From positions 4,428,908 to 4,492,907 of the forward strand of contig NW_006763290.1 in the NCBI RefSeq assembly GCF_000218685.1: a stretch of 64,000 nucleotides of DNA, written 5' to 3'. The DNA comes from Serpula lacrymans var. lacrymans S7.9. Lineage: Eukaryota; Basidiomycota; Agaricomycetes; Boletales; Serpulaceae. Position numbers and translations under genes: made by a program. Within the stretch, counting starts at the first letter, position 1, and each line of letters starts with the position of its first letter. The notes beneath the pieces are model-generated. The model ran no database searches. It worked only from the letters and a program-made list of their open reading frames with translations, and was not told where the DNA came from. Below, one piece after another: positions 11,068 to 20,480 of the stretch.

Positions 11068-11924
11068 ATTCCCATAAATACTATGTTTTTGTGTGAATAT
11101 GTAGAAATATGTTAACAAAAATACATTATTCTGATAAAGTCTTGTAGGTCCAAAATGTAATTAAACATTTTAACTACTTTCAGACTTTTTCATTGATTTT
11201 GGGCGTGACAAAAGTTGGTTATGCCTGCTGTGTAACTGGTGTTGGCAAGGATAGAAGGATTGTAGAACGTCTGTAAATGAATGGTGGAAAAGGAGAGATC
11301 TGAATGAACTCCATCATTTGAACCTCTGGGAAGGTCTTCTGCGTAGCTGGACCTAGATAACTGCAAACCAGCATTGCCTAAAACAAGGTCCCCAATTCTA
11401 CCCAAATAGAGAGGGGTTTGAGAGAAGGTATTAGGCAAACAGCCCAAGCAGAAGAACCTTGGGCCCCACGTTATCTCTTATTGGCCTGCTTTGTTAGGTA
11501 CCACTTAGATATCATATTTCATGCTCAAGAATGAATTGCCTCACTTAAACGTGAAGGCCCTACTAAGGGGGATAACAATGAAGAGCAAGAGAGCCTTTGG
11601 ATTGCTGAATTTGCTGAATAAAGTCAGCCAGGATGTCAATTTATACCAAGGTAGCCGAGAGGACGTGTCCAGACCAGTTAAGGAAAGAAAGAAAGGGATG
11701 AGGTCTCAATTATGTTTTTCTGCCAGTGAGCTACATTCACCAAGGGTGAACAGCAGCTGAGATTCATAAGATGAACTATCAATGCAATTTTTCAGAAGTT
11801 GCACCTATGTAGAGGTAGTTTTACAAGTTAGCCTGAATGCTGTAATTGATATAAAGGAAATTACCCAGATGATTTCACTACACTGATAATCTTTGCGGAG
11901 CCAACCAGAAGTGGTACTTCATAC
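11068..11924. other. No confident gene
   Basis: Short readings occur at 11190-11447 (-) and 11521-11760 (+), but neither has recognisable motifs or plausible splice partners. The segment next to 11924 probably holds the intron and lost downstream part of the UTP20-like gene. Confidence 0.35.
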
Positions 11925-12060
11925 TTTGTGAGCACTGGGATCTCTCCAAGTCCGCTCCTCTTCCCATGGGTCATCAATGCTGTTCTCAACTCCGTTCTGG
12001 TTGTCAAGCATCCAAGCCCGCATGCTATCACTAGACTGACTACGTGAAACAGCCTGAAGC
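11925..12060 (-). pseudogene. UTP20: UTP20-like gene, exon piece downstream of the Ty3 insertion
   Basis: The minus-strand reading QAVSRSSQ-like start, then SMRAWMLDNQNGVE and DDPWEEERTWRDPSAHK, continues in frame from the exon that ends at 18089 once Ty3 copy 1 and one GAAGC copy are removed. The exon probably ends at a GTATGA donor at 11924; without splicing, a TGA follows immediately. The DPWEEERxWRDPSAHK segment is conserved in basidiomycete Utp20, a HEAT-repeat component of the small-subunit processome. Nothing further downstream of the protein (normally over 2,000 residues) is visible to the left, so the locus is truncated as well as interrupted. Confidence 0.7.
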
Positions 12061-12475
12061 TGTTACGATACCACATTTTTGGACTGTTAATTTTCATTCT
12101 CCTCTTTAACCTTTTACTGTAGTTTTCACACTCTGTGCCATGTTGCACTTTCCCTTTTGTTTAAACTCCTCTTTTTCGTGCTGCACTGCCTTTCTTCTTA
12201 TTTTAGATACAAGCCTCTTACGCAGTGGAGCTGGTCACACGGGCTAGGCCCCATGACATCATCAGCCACTGCCTCTATCAACTGTACAGTACATATGTAC
12301 AAACAAACCTGTAGTAGTATATATAAACCAATAGATCAAGGAGACTCCTCAGCGAGTCCTCCTGTTGTACCCTCACAACTAACTTGTTGAAGCCCAACGG
12401 GTAACCACTCCCTCATCATCCTCTCTATAGTTGGTTTTAGTTGTGCACCAGAGTAACAAACTCTTGGTTGTTACA
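12061..12475 (+). repeat. 5' LTR of Ty3 copy 1
   Basis: 415 bp, TGTTAC...GTTACA. It includes a TATA box at 12318-12327 and the predicted transcript start at 12351. The related sequences at 17702, 29450, 42689 and 48705 define one LTR family. Confidence 0.93.
12318..12360 (+). promoter_or_regulatory. TATA box and predicted transcript start of the LTR
   Basis: TATATATAAA at 12318-12327 lies about 31 bases before AGCGAGTCCT at 12351-12360. That decamer is the exact reverse complement of the primer-binding sequence at 12478-12487. Both spacing and complementarity point to transcription starting at or next to 12351. The start site is inferred, not measured. Confidence 0.6.
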
Positions 12476-12477
12476 TT

Positions 12478-12487
12478 AGGACTCGCT
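12478..12487 (+). promoter_or_regulatory. Self-complementary primer-binding site
   Basis: AGGACTCGCT starts 2 bases after the LTR end. It pairs over 10 bases with AGCGAGTCCT in the LTR rather than with an obvious tRNA 3' end. This is the arrangement used by Tf1-type self-priming elements, in which the 5' end of the RNA folds back to prime minus-strand synthesis. Confidence 0.62.
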
Positions 12488-12982
12488 CTTTTTACTCTCT
12501 CGCACGTTGTGCAAACCCAGACCCCAGGGTTAAGATGATAGTATTGTTGTTTGGGAATATCCTGTATAGCAGATAGATGCGCTCCTAGCGATGGCCTTAT
12601 ATTGCTTTGGGAGAAGAGACAATAATTATTGATACACGGCCCCCAGTGTTAAGGGGAGTACTTTAGCTCAGCAATAGTGTGGAACTATTGTTGATTAGAA
12701 ATTTAAATACAAAACTTCCTCTTCGTTTTCCTCTGACCAGGCCGGGCACTGCCTCTGCCAGTCTGGAGAAGGGTTGACAGCTTAACAAGTGGACCACCCC
12801 CTGACAACTGTTTGGACTAGGGTTCAATACTATAACTTTTATATACATTTTCAAATACTATAGTGTAGGTAGTCGGAGATTGAGATCCGATACTCAGCTG
12901 GGAAGAGGTAGATCCACAGATAGCAAACAGGGACCCCCAGTTACGTTTGTTTACATTAGATTACCAAAGAGAACAAGTTGAC

Positions 12983-14045
12983 ATGTCGTCGCAACCCCAA
13001 ACCGATGTCAACACTCTGTTGCACAACATGCAGCAGCAGATCTTGGCATTGACCACGCAACTTGCTGAGCTGCAGCCCCACCCCCCTGCGGCAACCCCCT
13101 CAGTTGAGAAATTCAAGAAGAAAGTCAAAGTTGTCGCTGACCCTGGTGCCTTCAAAGGAGATAGAGCACAATTTGCCGAATGGTGGATCAAGCTCCAGAT
13201 TTGGGTCAAGGCAAACTGGGACGTGTTTGCCAATGACTTTGAGATAGCCACTGCAGTGCTATCTTGACTAAAAGGACCTGTGGCGGGTCAATATGCCCAA
13301 GTTGGAATGCAGGAGTGCTACACCATGGGAGTGTGGCCTGTCTGGGATGATCTCAAAGTTGACATCGAAAAATATTTCAAACCGTAAGCTGAGCGTGACT
13401 TGGCATGCCAGCAGATCCGTACTTTCAAGCAAGGAAACATGAGGATGGACAATTTTGTAACCCGGTTCCTGGCCCTCTCTATCCAAGGGGGCTAAGTTAA
13501 TAAACATGCAGTGGAACTGCTGGAACGTAATGTGAACCCCCACATTGCAGAACAGCTTTATCTGCAGGATATGAGGAGTGAGAACCTCATCCAAGCAGTG
13601 GAGGAGGTTCAAAAAATAGGTAGGGCCATAGAGCTCTACAAAATGCATCAAGGTGGCAGGACCACCACCAAAACCAAACTATTCCCAGAGAAGCCCTGGC
13701 TCATCAAACCAAAAACACAATCACTCTCACGGGTTCCAACCATTTGAGTTGCAACCAGGGCAGGGAGCTCCTATGGATATTGGCGCAGTCCAGGGCGGAC
13801 AGACGCGCAGATTCACTTGCTACAACTGTGGCGAGGAGGGGCACATGGCCCAAAATTGTACAAATGGAGCGCAGACTGCTCACCAAAAAAATAACCAAGG
13901 GTGCCAGGCGCGCCAATTAGAAGCAGAGAAACCAGATGATTGGCTCACTACTCTGGCCGGTCATTCGTATGACGAAATCCGAGCTTTCTTCTATGACCAA
14001 CAGGTCAACAAGATGAAAGCCCAGGGAAAAGAATTTGGAGCTTAG
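12983..14045 (+). pseudogene. Gag remnant of Ty3 copy 1
   Basis: From the ATG at 12983 the reading MSSQPQTDVNTLLHNMQQQ continues through the capsid-type segment WWIKLQIWVKANWDVFANDF, then meets TGA at 13265-13267. Continuation in frame is clear (EKYFKP then a TAA where copy 2 has CAA), followed by another stop near 13495, AVELLERNVNPHIAEQLYLQ at 13511-13747, and a frame change to a nucleic-acid-binding CCHC knuckle (CYNCGEEGHMAQNC, about 13822-13863). The product would form the virus-like particle. Several stops differ from copy 2 by C-to-T-type changes. From 13871 the sequence enters the block shared with copy 2. Confidence 0.85.
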
Positions 14046-15618
14046 GTCACATGGGTGCCTTCACTCCTCGAAGAAATGAAGTAAACCACAACAAGATGGC
14101 CCCTGCTCCGGGGTGTTGCACGAGCAATAAAGGAAAGGGGGTGGCTCTCACATTTGTAAATATTTTTTTTAATTTGCTATCTGAAGTATGTACTTGTATG
14201 AAGAATTGTAACTGTAATATTTATGATACTACCGCTGCACCACCGTCTCCTCTGGAGTGTGGCCCCGGCAAGACAAACACTAGGGTGCTTGATTCTGGTA
14301 AAAATAAAAATAAAAATATAGAAAATTATAAAATAGAAAAACATGTTTCTCTTGATATTTCTTCTTCTTCTTCTTTGGAGCCATTTTCCACAGAAATCCC
14401 AAGGCATGTGTTAATGCGCACATATTTATTCCAAAAAAAGATCCATTTAGATGTTGGTGTGGAAAACCTTGCCCGGAGCACAGTACACCCAACCAGCGCA
14501 CTGCTTGATTCATGCACTAACGGCATCTTCATAGATCAGGTTTGGGCGGAGCAAATTGGGCTCCCCCTTGTAAAATTAGATGTATCTATACCCGTCTATA
14601 ATGTTGATGGTACACTTAACGCAGGTGGCTGCATTATGCACAAATGTTTTTTTGTTGTCGAGTACCAAGGACACAGAGAACGAGTCACCGCCAAAGCTAC
14701 CCAACTAGGGAAGATTAATTTAATCTTGGGCTGGACCTGGCTATTTAAACACAATCCTGAGATTGACTGGCAGACAGGGGTTGTCACATTGTCACATTGC
14801 CCTCAGGAGTGTAAAAACTTGGGTAAACCATATCACGTCCGTCAAACTGAGCGCCTTGAAAAGATAGATGCTGGTCACGTTTATGGACTCAGATCTTTGG
14901 AAAAGATTGACAACAACAATGAGTACCATGACTTCTGGAAAGTCTTTTCAAAACATAAGTCAGAGCACTTCCCAGAGGCTAAGCCTTGGGACCATGCAAT
15001 AGATTTGAAGGACACGTTCAAACCAAAAAAGGGACACATGATTCCCTTCTCTGCTCCAGAAAGAGATGAGGTTTCAAGTTTCATAGACAAACAGCTTAGG
15101 AAGGGTTACATCAGACCTTCCAAAAGCCCTATAACATCCCCGGTGTTCTTCATTCCTAAAAAGGATGATAAGAAGCGCATGATTATGGACTATTGTTACT
15201 TGAATGAGTACACAGTTAAAAACACGTATCCACTGCCTTTAATCAGTCAGCTAGTGGACAAGTTGGCTGGTGCCAAGATCTTAACAAAGATGGATCTCAG
15301 ATGGGGGTACAATAATGTACGTATCAAGGAAGAAGATGCTTGGAAGGCCACGTTCACGTGCTACCGAGGATCCTTTGAGCCCCTCATTATGTTCTTTGGG
15401 TTGACCAATTCACCGGCGGCCTTCCAGAGCATGATGAACAAGATCTTTGCGGATATGGAAAACTGTGTCGTCATTTACATTGCCAATTTATTAATATTTA
15501 CAAAGTTGGACAATGTGAAGGAAGTAGACTTCCTCGGTATGATAATTGGCCAGAACAGAATCAGGATGGATCCTGAGAAAGTTCAAGCTATATTGGATTG
15601 GCCTGAACCTACTTGCAT
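13871..15618 (+). repeat. 1,748-bp block apparently identical to 44439-46186
   Basis: The block starts at GCAGACTGCT and runs with a constant offset of 30,568 bases and no difference that I could find. It ends at the first mismatch at 15619 (C here, T at 46187). It covers the end of gag, the protease and most of reverse transcriptase. Sequence on both sides is visibly diverged between the copies. Confidence 0.85.
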
Positions 15619-16383
15619 CAAAGGAGTTAGGGCCTTCCTTGGCTTAGGTAATTTCTACCGAAGGTTTGTTGAAAACTTCGCAAAAATAACGAGACTGTTG
15701 AACAATCTCAATAAAAAGGACATTGTTTGGCATTGGGGCACCAAGGAACAGGAAGCTTTTGATAAGCTTAAACATGCATTTACAATAGCGCCCATATTGG
15801 CATTTCCAGAATTAGACAAAGAGTTCCGGCTAGAAACCAACTCTTCTGATTTTGCTACTGGGGCTGTTCTATCAATTAAATGCCCTGACAATCTTTGGAT
15901 GCCTTGTGCCTATTTATCACATAGTTTGTTGCCTACAGAGCGCAACTATCAAATCTATGATAAGGAGATGCTGGCCATCATTAGAGCGCTAGAGCACTGG
16001 CCCGCTATGCGGTGTACTTGTCTAGGTTTAATTACAAGTTAATTCATAATCCGGGAAGTTTTACGGGGAAAGTGGACACTTTGTCCAGAATAGAGGATCA
16101 TGCCCACGGCATCAAAGATGACAACAAAGGTGTCACCCTGATAGACCAATCAAGGGTTGCCAATGTTAGAATTGGGCAGGATTCCGATCTTCTAGAAGTC
16201 TTCAAGAAAGACATCTCCTCAGAAGAGAAGGCACGCCTTGACGGCAATGAAAACTATTTATGGGAAGACGAGCTCTTCCATTTTAAAGACAAAATCTATG
16301 TGTTTGAGTCCGCAAGGATCAAGGCAATAGACAGACGTCACAACACTCCAGTGGCTGGGCACCCTGGGTGGCAATGGAGTTGA
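14051..16383 (+). pseudogene. Protease / reverse transcriptase / RNase H remnant, Ty3 copy 1
   Basis: A 663-residue frame (14051-16042) holds a retropepsin-like site reading LLDSCTNG (the usual glycine after DS is cysteine), RT motifs (RMIMDYCYLNEYT, KMDLRWGYNNVRI, FGLTNSPAAFQ) and VVIYIANLLIF, where the catalytic YxDD is expected. Both Asp are replaced, so RT should be inactive. The thumb is shortened: LLIFTKLDN runs almost directly into VKEVDFLGMI. The RNase H start reads LETNSSDF, where a catalytic Asp is expected in place of Asn. A 100-bp deletion relative to copy 2 shifts frame at about 16000; the tail continues at 16012-16383 to the integrase zinc-finger region. The RT changes are identical in copy 2. 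Confidence 0.88.
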
Positions 16384-17294
16384 TCTCCAGAAACTATGTG
16401 TGGCCTGGCATGGTCAAAGACATACAGGAATACGTAAAATCCTGTCTGAGATGTGCCATGGCAAAGAACTCCCATCAACCGCCGGCGGGAAAACTTATGC
16501 CAAATCCGATACCAGCTGGTCCCTGGCAAGATATATTGGTTGACTTTACAACGGATCTACCTGAGTCAAAAGTTTATGATTCAGTGATGGTGGTAGTAGA
16601 TCGCTTCTCCAAAGAAGTGGTATTTATTCCCACCAACAAAACCATTATTGCTGCTGGTACGGCAGATTTATTTAAAGATTTTGAATGGTCTATCCACGGA
16701 TTGCCGGAAATGGTTATCTCCGATAGGGGACCACAATTTGCTAGCAAATTTACGAAAGAATTATGCTGGATGCTGGGCATCAAACCTAAATTATCAACGG
16801 TGTTCCATCCGCAGACCGATGGACAAACGGAGAGGCTCAATCAGGAATTGAAGCAATACCTCTGTATATTTATCAATGATAGACAGATGGATTGGGTCAA
16901 GTGGCTAAAGATAGCCCAGTTCTGTTACAATAGTAAACAGTTGTCGGCTACAGGAAAAGCACCATTTGATGTTACAAGATTGTACCTTCCCAGAATGGGT
17001 GTAGAACCTGGCAAAAGCAAGAACAAAGCTGCTGAGAACATGGTCAAAGATATGAAGTCTGTCTTGGACAAAACGCGCAAGGCGCTATTTAAAACTGCAG
17101 AGCAGATGAAAGACAGGGCAGAGCGTAGACACTCTAAGGCCCCTGACTACCAGGTCGGCGACCTGGTCTGGTTAGACACTGACCACTTAAAGTTAAAAGA
17201 CCTGCAGTCTAGAAAACTGACTGAGAAGTGGATTGGGCCTTACTGGATTAAGGAAGTCAAACCCAATGCAGTGGAGTTGGGACTCCCAAAATGA
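16368..17294 (+). pseudogene. Integrase region, Ty3 copy 1
   Basis: The HHCC zinc finger begins in the previous frame (HNTPVAGHPG, about 16340) and its CxxC (CLRCAMAK) lies in this frame, so a single-base shift separates them; copy 2 has the same shift. The catalytic core follows with D in VDFTTDLP, D in VISDRGPQF and E in QTERLNQELKQY, the expected D-D-E triad. The GPF/Y-type tail (KWIGPYWIKEV) is present. TGA at 17292-17294 separates it from the chromodomain; copy 2 reads CGA there, so the stop arose by C-to-T change. The integrase inserts element DNA into the genome. The core itself has no stop in this copy. Confidence 0.88.
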
Positions 17295-17690
17295 ATGAGG
17301 GTAGTACCCACGGTCAATATTAGCCGTGTGAAACCCTACAAAGGGCTGCTGCCCGGACAGCGCGTGGACCGGCCCAGACCAGTTGTAGTCACCCAGGAAG
17401 GTGAAGAAGAATTCAAAGTCGAACGAGTGGTGGATGCACACTTGAAGCGTGGAAAATTAGAATTCCTAGTCCTATGGAAGGGCTATGGAGACAAGGACAG
17501 AACATGGGAACCAGAAGCCCATCTGGACAATTCCTGCAATGCTGTTCGCAAATTTTATTCTAAAAATCCGTTGGCTCCTAGGCAGCTTAGAGGCATGGAT
17601 TCTAAACTTTTTAATTCCCTTTTCCAACCTATGCCCAAAAATCTAACTACTACCTCCGGTACTTGGTCGAGCCTGGAAGTCGAGCCTTAG
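17295..17690 (+). CDS. Chromodomain at the integrase C-terminus, Ty3 copy 1
   Basis: The reading after the TGA contains EEEFKVERVVDAHLKRGKLE and FLVLWKGYGDKDRTWEPEAHL, a classic chromodomain with its aromatic residues and the WEP motif. In chromoviruses this module binds methylated histone H3 and steers insertion to heterochromatin. It normally belongs to the pol polyprotein; here it is cut off by the stop at 17292, so it is part of a broken gene rather than an independent one. It ends 11 bases before the 3' LTR. Confidence 0.85.
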   Translation: MRVVPTVNISRVKPYKGLLPGQRVDRPRPVVVTQEGEEEFKVERVVDAHLKRGKLEFLVLWKGYGDKDRTWEPEAHLDNSCNAVRKFYSKNPLAPRQLRGMDSKLFNSLFQPMPKNLTTTSGTWSSLEVEP

Positions 17691-17701
17691 AGGAGGGGTA
17701 G

Positions 17702-18088
17702 TGTTATGATAACACATTTTTGGACCGTTAATTTTCATTCTCCTCTTTAACCTTTTACTGTAGTTTTCACGCTCTGTGCCATGCGGCACTTTCCCTTTTG
17801 TTCAAACTCCACTTTCTCGTGCTGTGCTGCCTTTCTTCTTATTTAAGCTACACGGGCTGCACCCTCTGACATCATCAGCCATTGCCTTCATCAACTGTAT
17901 AGTACATATGTACAAACAAACCTGTAGTAGTATATATAGACCAATAGATCAAGGAGACTCCTCAGCGAGTCCTCCTGTTGTATCCTCACAACTAACTTGT
18001 TGAAGCCTAAATGGTAACCACTCCTTCATCATCCTCTCTATAGTTGGTTCTAGTTGTGCGCCAGAGTAACAAACTCTTGGTTGTTACA
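17702..18088 (+). repeat. 3' LTR of Ty3 copy 1
   Basis: 387 bp. Compared with the 5' LTR it lacks about 28 bp around 17847-17850 and has scattered substitutions. It is followed by the target duplication GAAGC at 18089-18093. Confidence 0.92.
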
Positions 18089-20480
18089 GAAGCTTGTCAA
18101 ACATCAAACTCCAGACCTGGTCGCCAAATCTCTGCGAGAGTGAAGACAATGCCTCAGTAGCAGGGGACCACAGGGGTCGAAGGTTAACTTTGAGTTGTGC
18201 TATAATTTCTGGGTGAGAGTTAATAACGGCTGGTGCATGGATGAAATTGCACAAATAAGCCATCTTGCACAAAGGTCCACAACAAGCCGGTCGCCATCCT
18301 TTACTACTTGACTGGCCCTCCCGATGTGCAGAACACATTCACGCACTCTATGGGCATCCAAAGATACTTTTTCTCCTTCCTGTAGACAACATTTAACAAT
18401 ATCTTGCTCTCCGGGTGAAGCCTTGACGAGCGAAGAGGCCAAAATCCTGAGGAAATTAAGACGGAGAAGACGAGAATGCAAAATGAGGGCTGCTTTGAGA
18501 GGCGTGTAAATTTCTAACAATGAAAACACTGGTTTGTTTGTTGGACTATAGGTTTGTTGTCAGTACACAGAGCAATAGCAGAGAAAAAATAAGGTACCTT
18601 GCTCGCAGTAGCGCTACCAATCCTTCCAGCACACTTTCCGACCAACTCCAGTTTACAATAACCTTTTTTGTCCACACCCCGAGATCTACTGTATCAATCC
18701 ACTGTGAAGGATGGTGCAATGCTATCGTCCGCATGCATAAACCAACTACTCATGCTGCATTTGCATAGGTAGACTCATAGTTTGCTTTGGGTTTAGGTGT
18801 ATTGAGTGAAGAATTGACAATCCCAGCTAAGAGTTGAGGCAAACAGCCCACAAACCGGCATATCTTGAGTATATCGCTCAAGTCATCCACCCGCCACTTT
18901 TCACTCTCCCATGTTTCTAATCTGCGGACAACCCATTGTTCTACACACCTTCTCCAAACAAACCACATCTACATCGCTTATTTTCCCTTGCTTCTTCAAG
19001 CTAGCAAAAAGATGTATAGTCAGCTTCAGTTCATGCTCCAGCAACACAGGTGTAGCTTTGAGGACTGCAGGAAGTCCAGCAAGTTTCCATCCTCCCCACC
19101 CGAGTTCTGAGAGAATGCCACAGAGGCAAATACCAAGCGAAGGTGCTTCAAGAGAGCGCAGGAGAAAAGCATGACCAGTTCCGGTGGAAAGCAACATATC
19201 GAGTATCCTCAAGCCTTAACGCACAGAGCAAATGACGGATAATGTTTGTAGCATATGACACAATTATTCTTCATCTGTCTCACCCAAGCTTACTGACTTT
19301 GTGATAGCACAAAATTGCTTGACAAGGAGATCGGCCAGAGGTGAAAATTGATCTGCTGGATTGCAGTGATGTATGAGAGCGGTCAGCACGCAATGAAAGA
19401 GTGCATGGTTAGCATCAGGTGCACCATGTGTTAAATGATAAGCAAGCAAGGGAGTGATAACTGTCGCTGTCACAGTATGCAGTGTTTGTGAAACAGACTG
19501 TAGAGACGAGTCAGTTCATTTATCTCGCATCTAAAAAAGTGATATGTACCTTGCACGCAAATACCAAAATCCACATGCAAGCATCTTCAATGCCAATCAG
19601 ACTCTGCACCATCAGTGTGACTGTTTTTTCTCGTGCAGTGGTGTTCAATCTTTGTAGAACTGTCCCCCAAACTTCAGCTGTAGCCCATTGTACCTCATTA
19701 TCACATTTTGGTAAAACAGCACGGATGGAGGCCCACAATGTTTTTAAGAGATCTAATTTGACCGATGGTAGGAGTAAATATTTAAAGAGTGCAGACAGTG
19801 TAGCAAGGAGTGAGGTCAAAGCAGGAGCTGATACAGAGCGAGATAGCAGCTCAAGAAGGAGCTGAAATAAATTATGATAAATGGGAGAAATTGTGGTATG
19901 GAGGTCGTGGGCTAGTTTCTGTAGTAGACTAAAAGCAAGTTAAGAAGGGGGCATAGGATAGTATGTCAACACACATACTCAAGGAGGGCTTTTAAAGCTT
20001 CATCATTGAAGCCCTTTACTGTTTCTATTTAAACACCTACAATTTCTTTCCAGTTGTGCAACAAAAGGGGCATCAACATGGAAAGCGGATTAGCCTTCTT
20101 TGCAAATTTGGGAATCCGGGGGAAAGATTGAGTTGCCACCAGTGCTGGAGGGTTTCAAAGAAATGCGACTGATTATCCTATCATAGAATATCCATGTTAA
20201 TAAGTGGGGAGAAATATGACAACTAGAATGTCCCACTTGAAGTTCATGATCAAATTCTGACAAGGTGAGAGCCGAAGGTACATGAACTTCTTTGAGAGAT
20301 TGTTTATAAGATTGATGCTAGATTTATGTTAGTTAAAGTTAACAACTTGAATATAATATATGGCTGTGTCGTACTTTGAAGCGTTTGATACGCTGGAAAT
20401 CTTGGTCCACTTCCATATCCTGTGGTTGATCGTGACTTCAAATTACTCTTGAAGATTTTTCTGAGATTCAAAATCGGTTT
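18089..20480 (-). pseudogene. UTP20: UTP20-like N-terminal part (U3 snoRNP / SSU processome)
   Basis: Minus-strand exons read in order: DMEVDQDFQRIKRFK (about 20385-20430), HQSYKQSLKEVHVPSALT, HFFETLQHWWQLNLSP, NPLSMLMPLLLHNWKEIV, DEALKALLE, LLQKLAHDLHTTISPIY, LLATLSALFKYLLLPS (19520-19819), SVSQTLH with VITPLLAYHLTHG (19264-19500), segments at 18901-19212 and 18546-18734, LRLNFLRILASSLVKA with EKVSLDAHRVRECVLHIGR, and VWSLMFDKL at 18089. This matches the N-terminal third of fungal Utp20, a HEAT-repeat protein needed for 18S rRNA maturation in the nucleolus. Short introns split it throughout. A one-base frame change near 20110 breaks it independently of the Ty3 insertion at its left edge, so this may be a relic copy. 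Confidence 0.75.

Larger units (their letters stand above)
12061..18088 (+). mobile_element. Ty3/gypsy chromovirus copy 1, full length, degenerate
   Basis: LTRs at 12061-12475 and 17702-18088 begin TGTTA and end GTTACA. They are flanked by the 5-bp duplication GAAGC (12056-12060 and 18089-18093), which proves one insertion event. Internal order is primer-binding sequence, gag with a CCHC knuckle, protease, reverse transcriptase, RNase H, integrase and chromodomain, then a purine tract (17689-17701, AGAGGAGGGGTAG) just before the 3' LTR. This is the Ty3/gypsy chromovirus order. The LTRs differ by many substitutions and an approximately 28-bp gap, and all coding parts carry stops or shifts, so the insertion is old and cannot move by itself. 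It lies antisense within a UTP20-like gene. Confidence 0.95.

Noticed and set aside
12947..12982. Upstream start for gag at 12947
   Set aside because: The ATG at 12983 matches the position of the copy 2 ATG at 43572. The upstream residues are not shared.
14177..14532. Minus-strand ORFs with phenylalanine- and tyrosine-rich text (also at 44745-45100)
   Set aside because: Shadows of the A-rich part of pol, identical in both copies only because the DNA block is identical.
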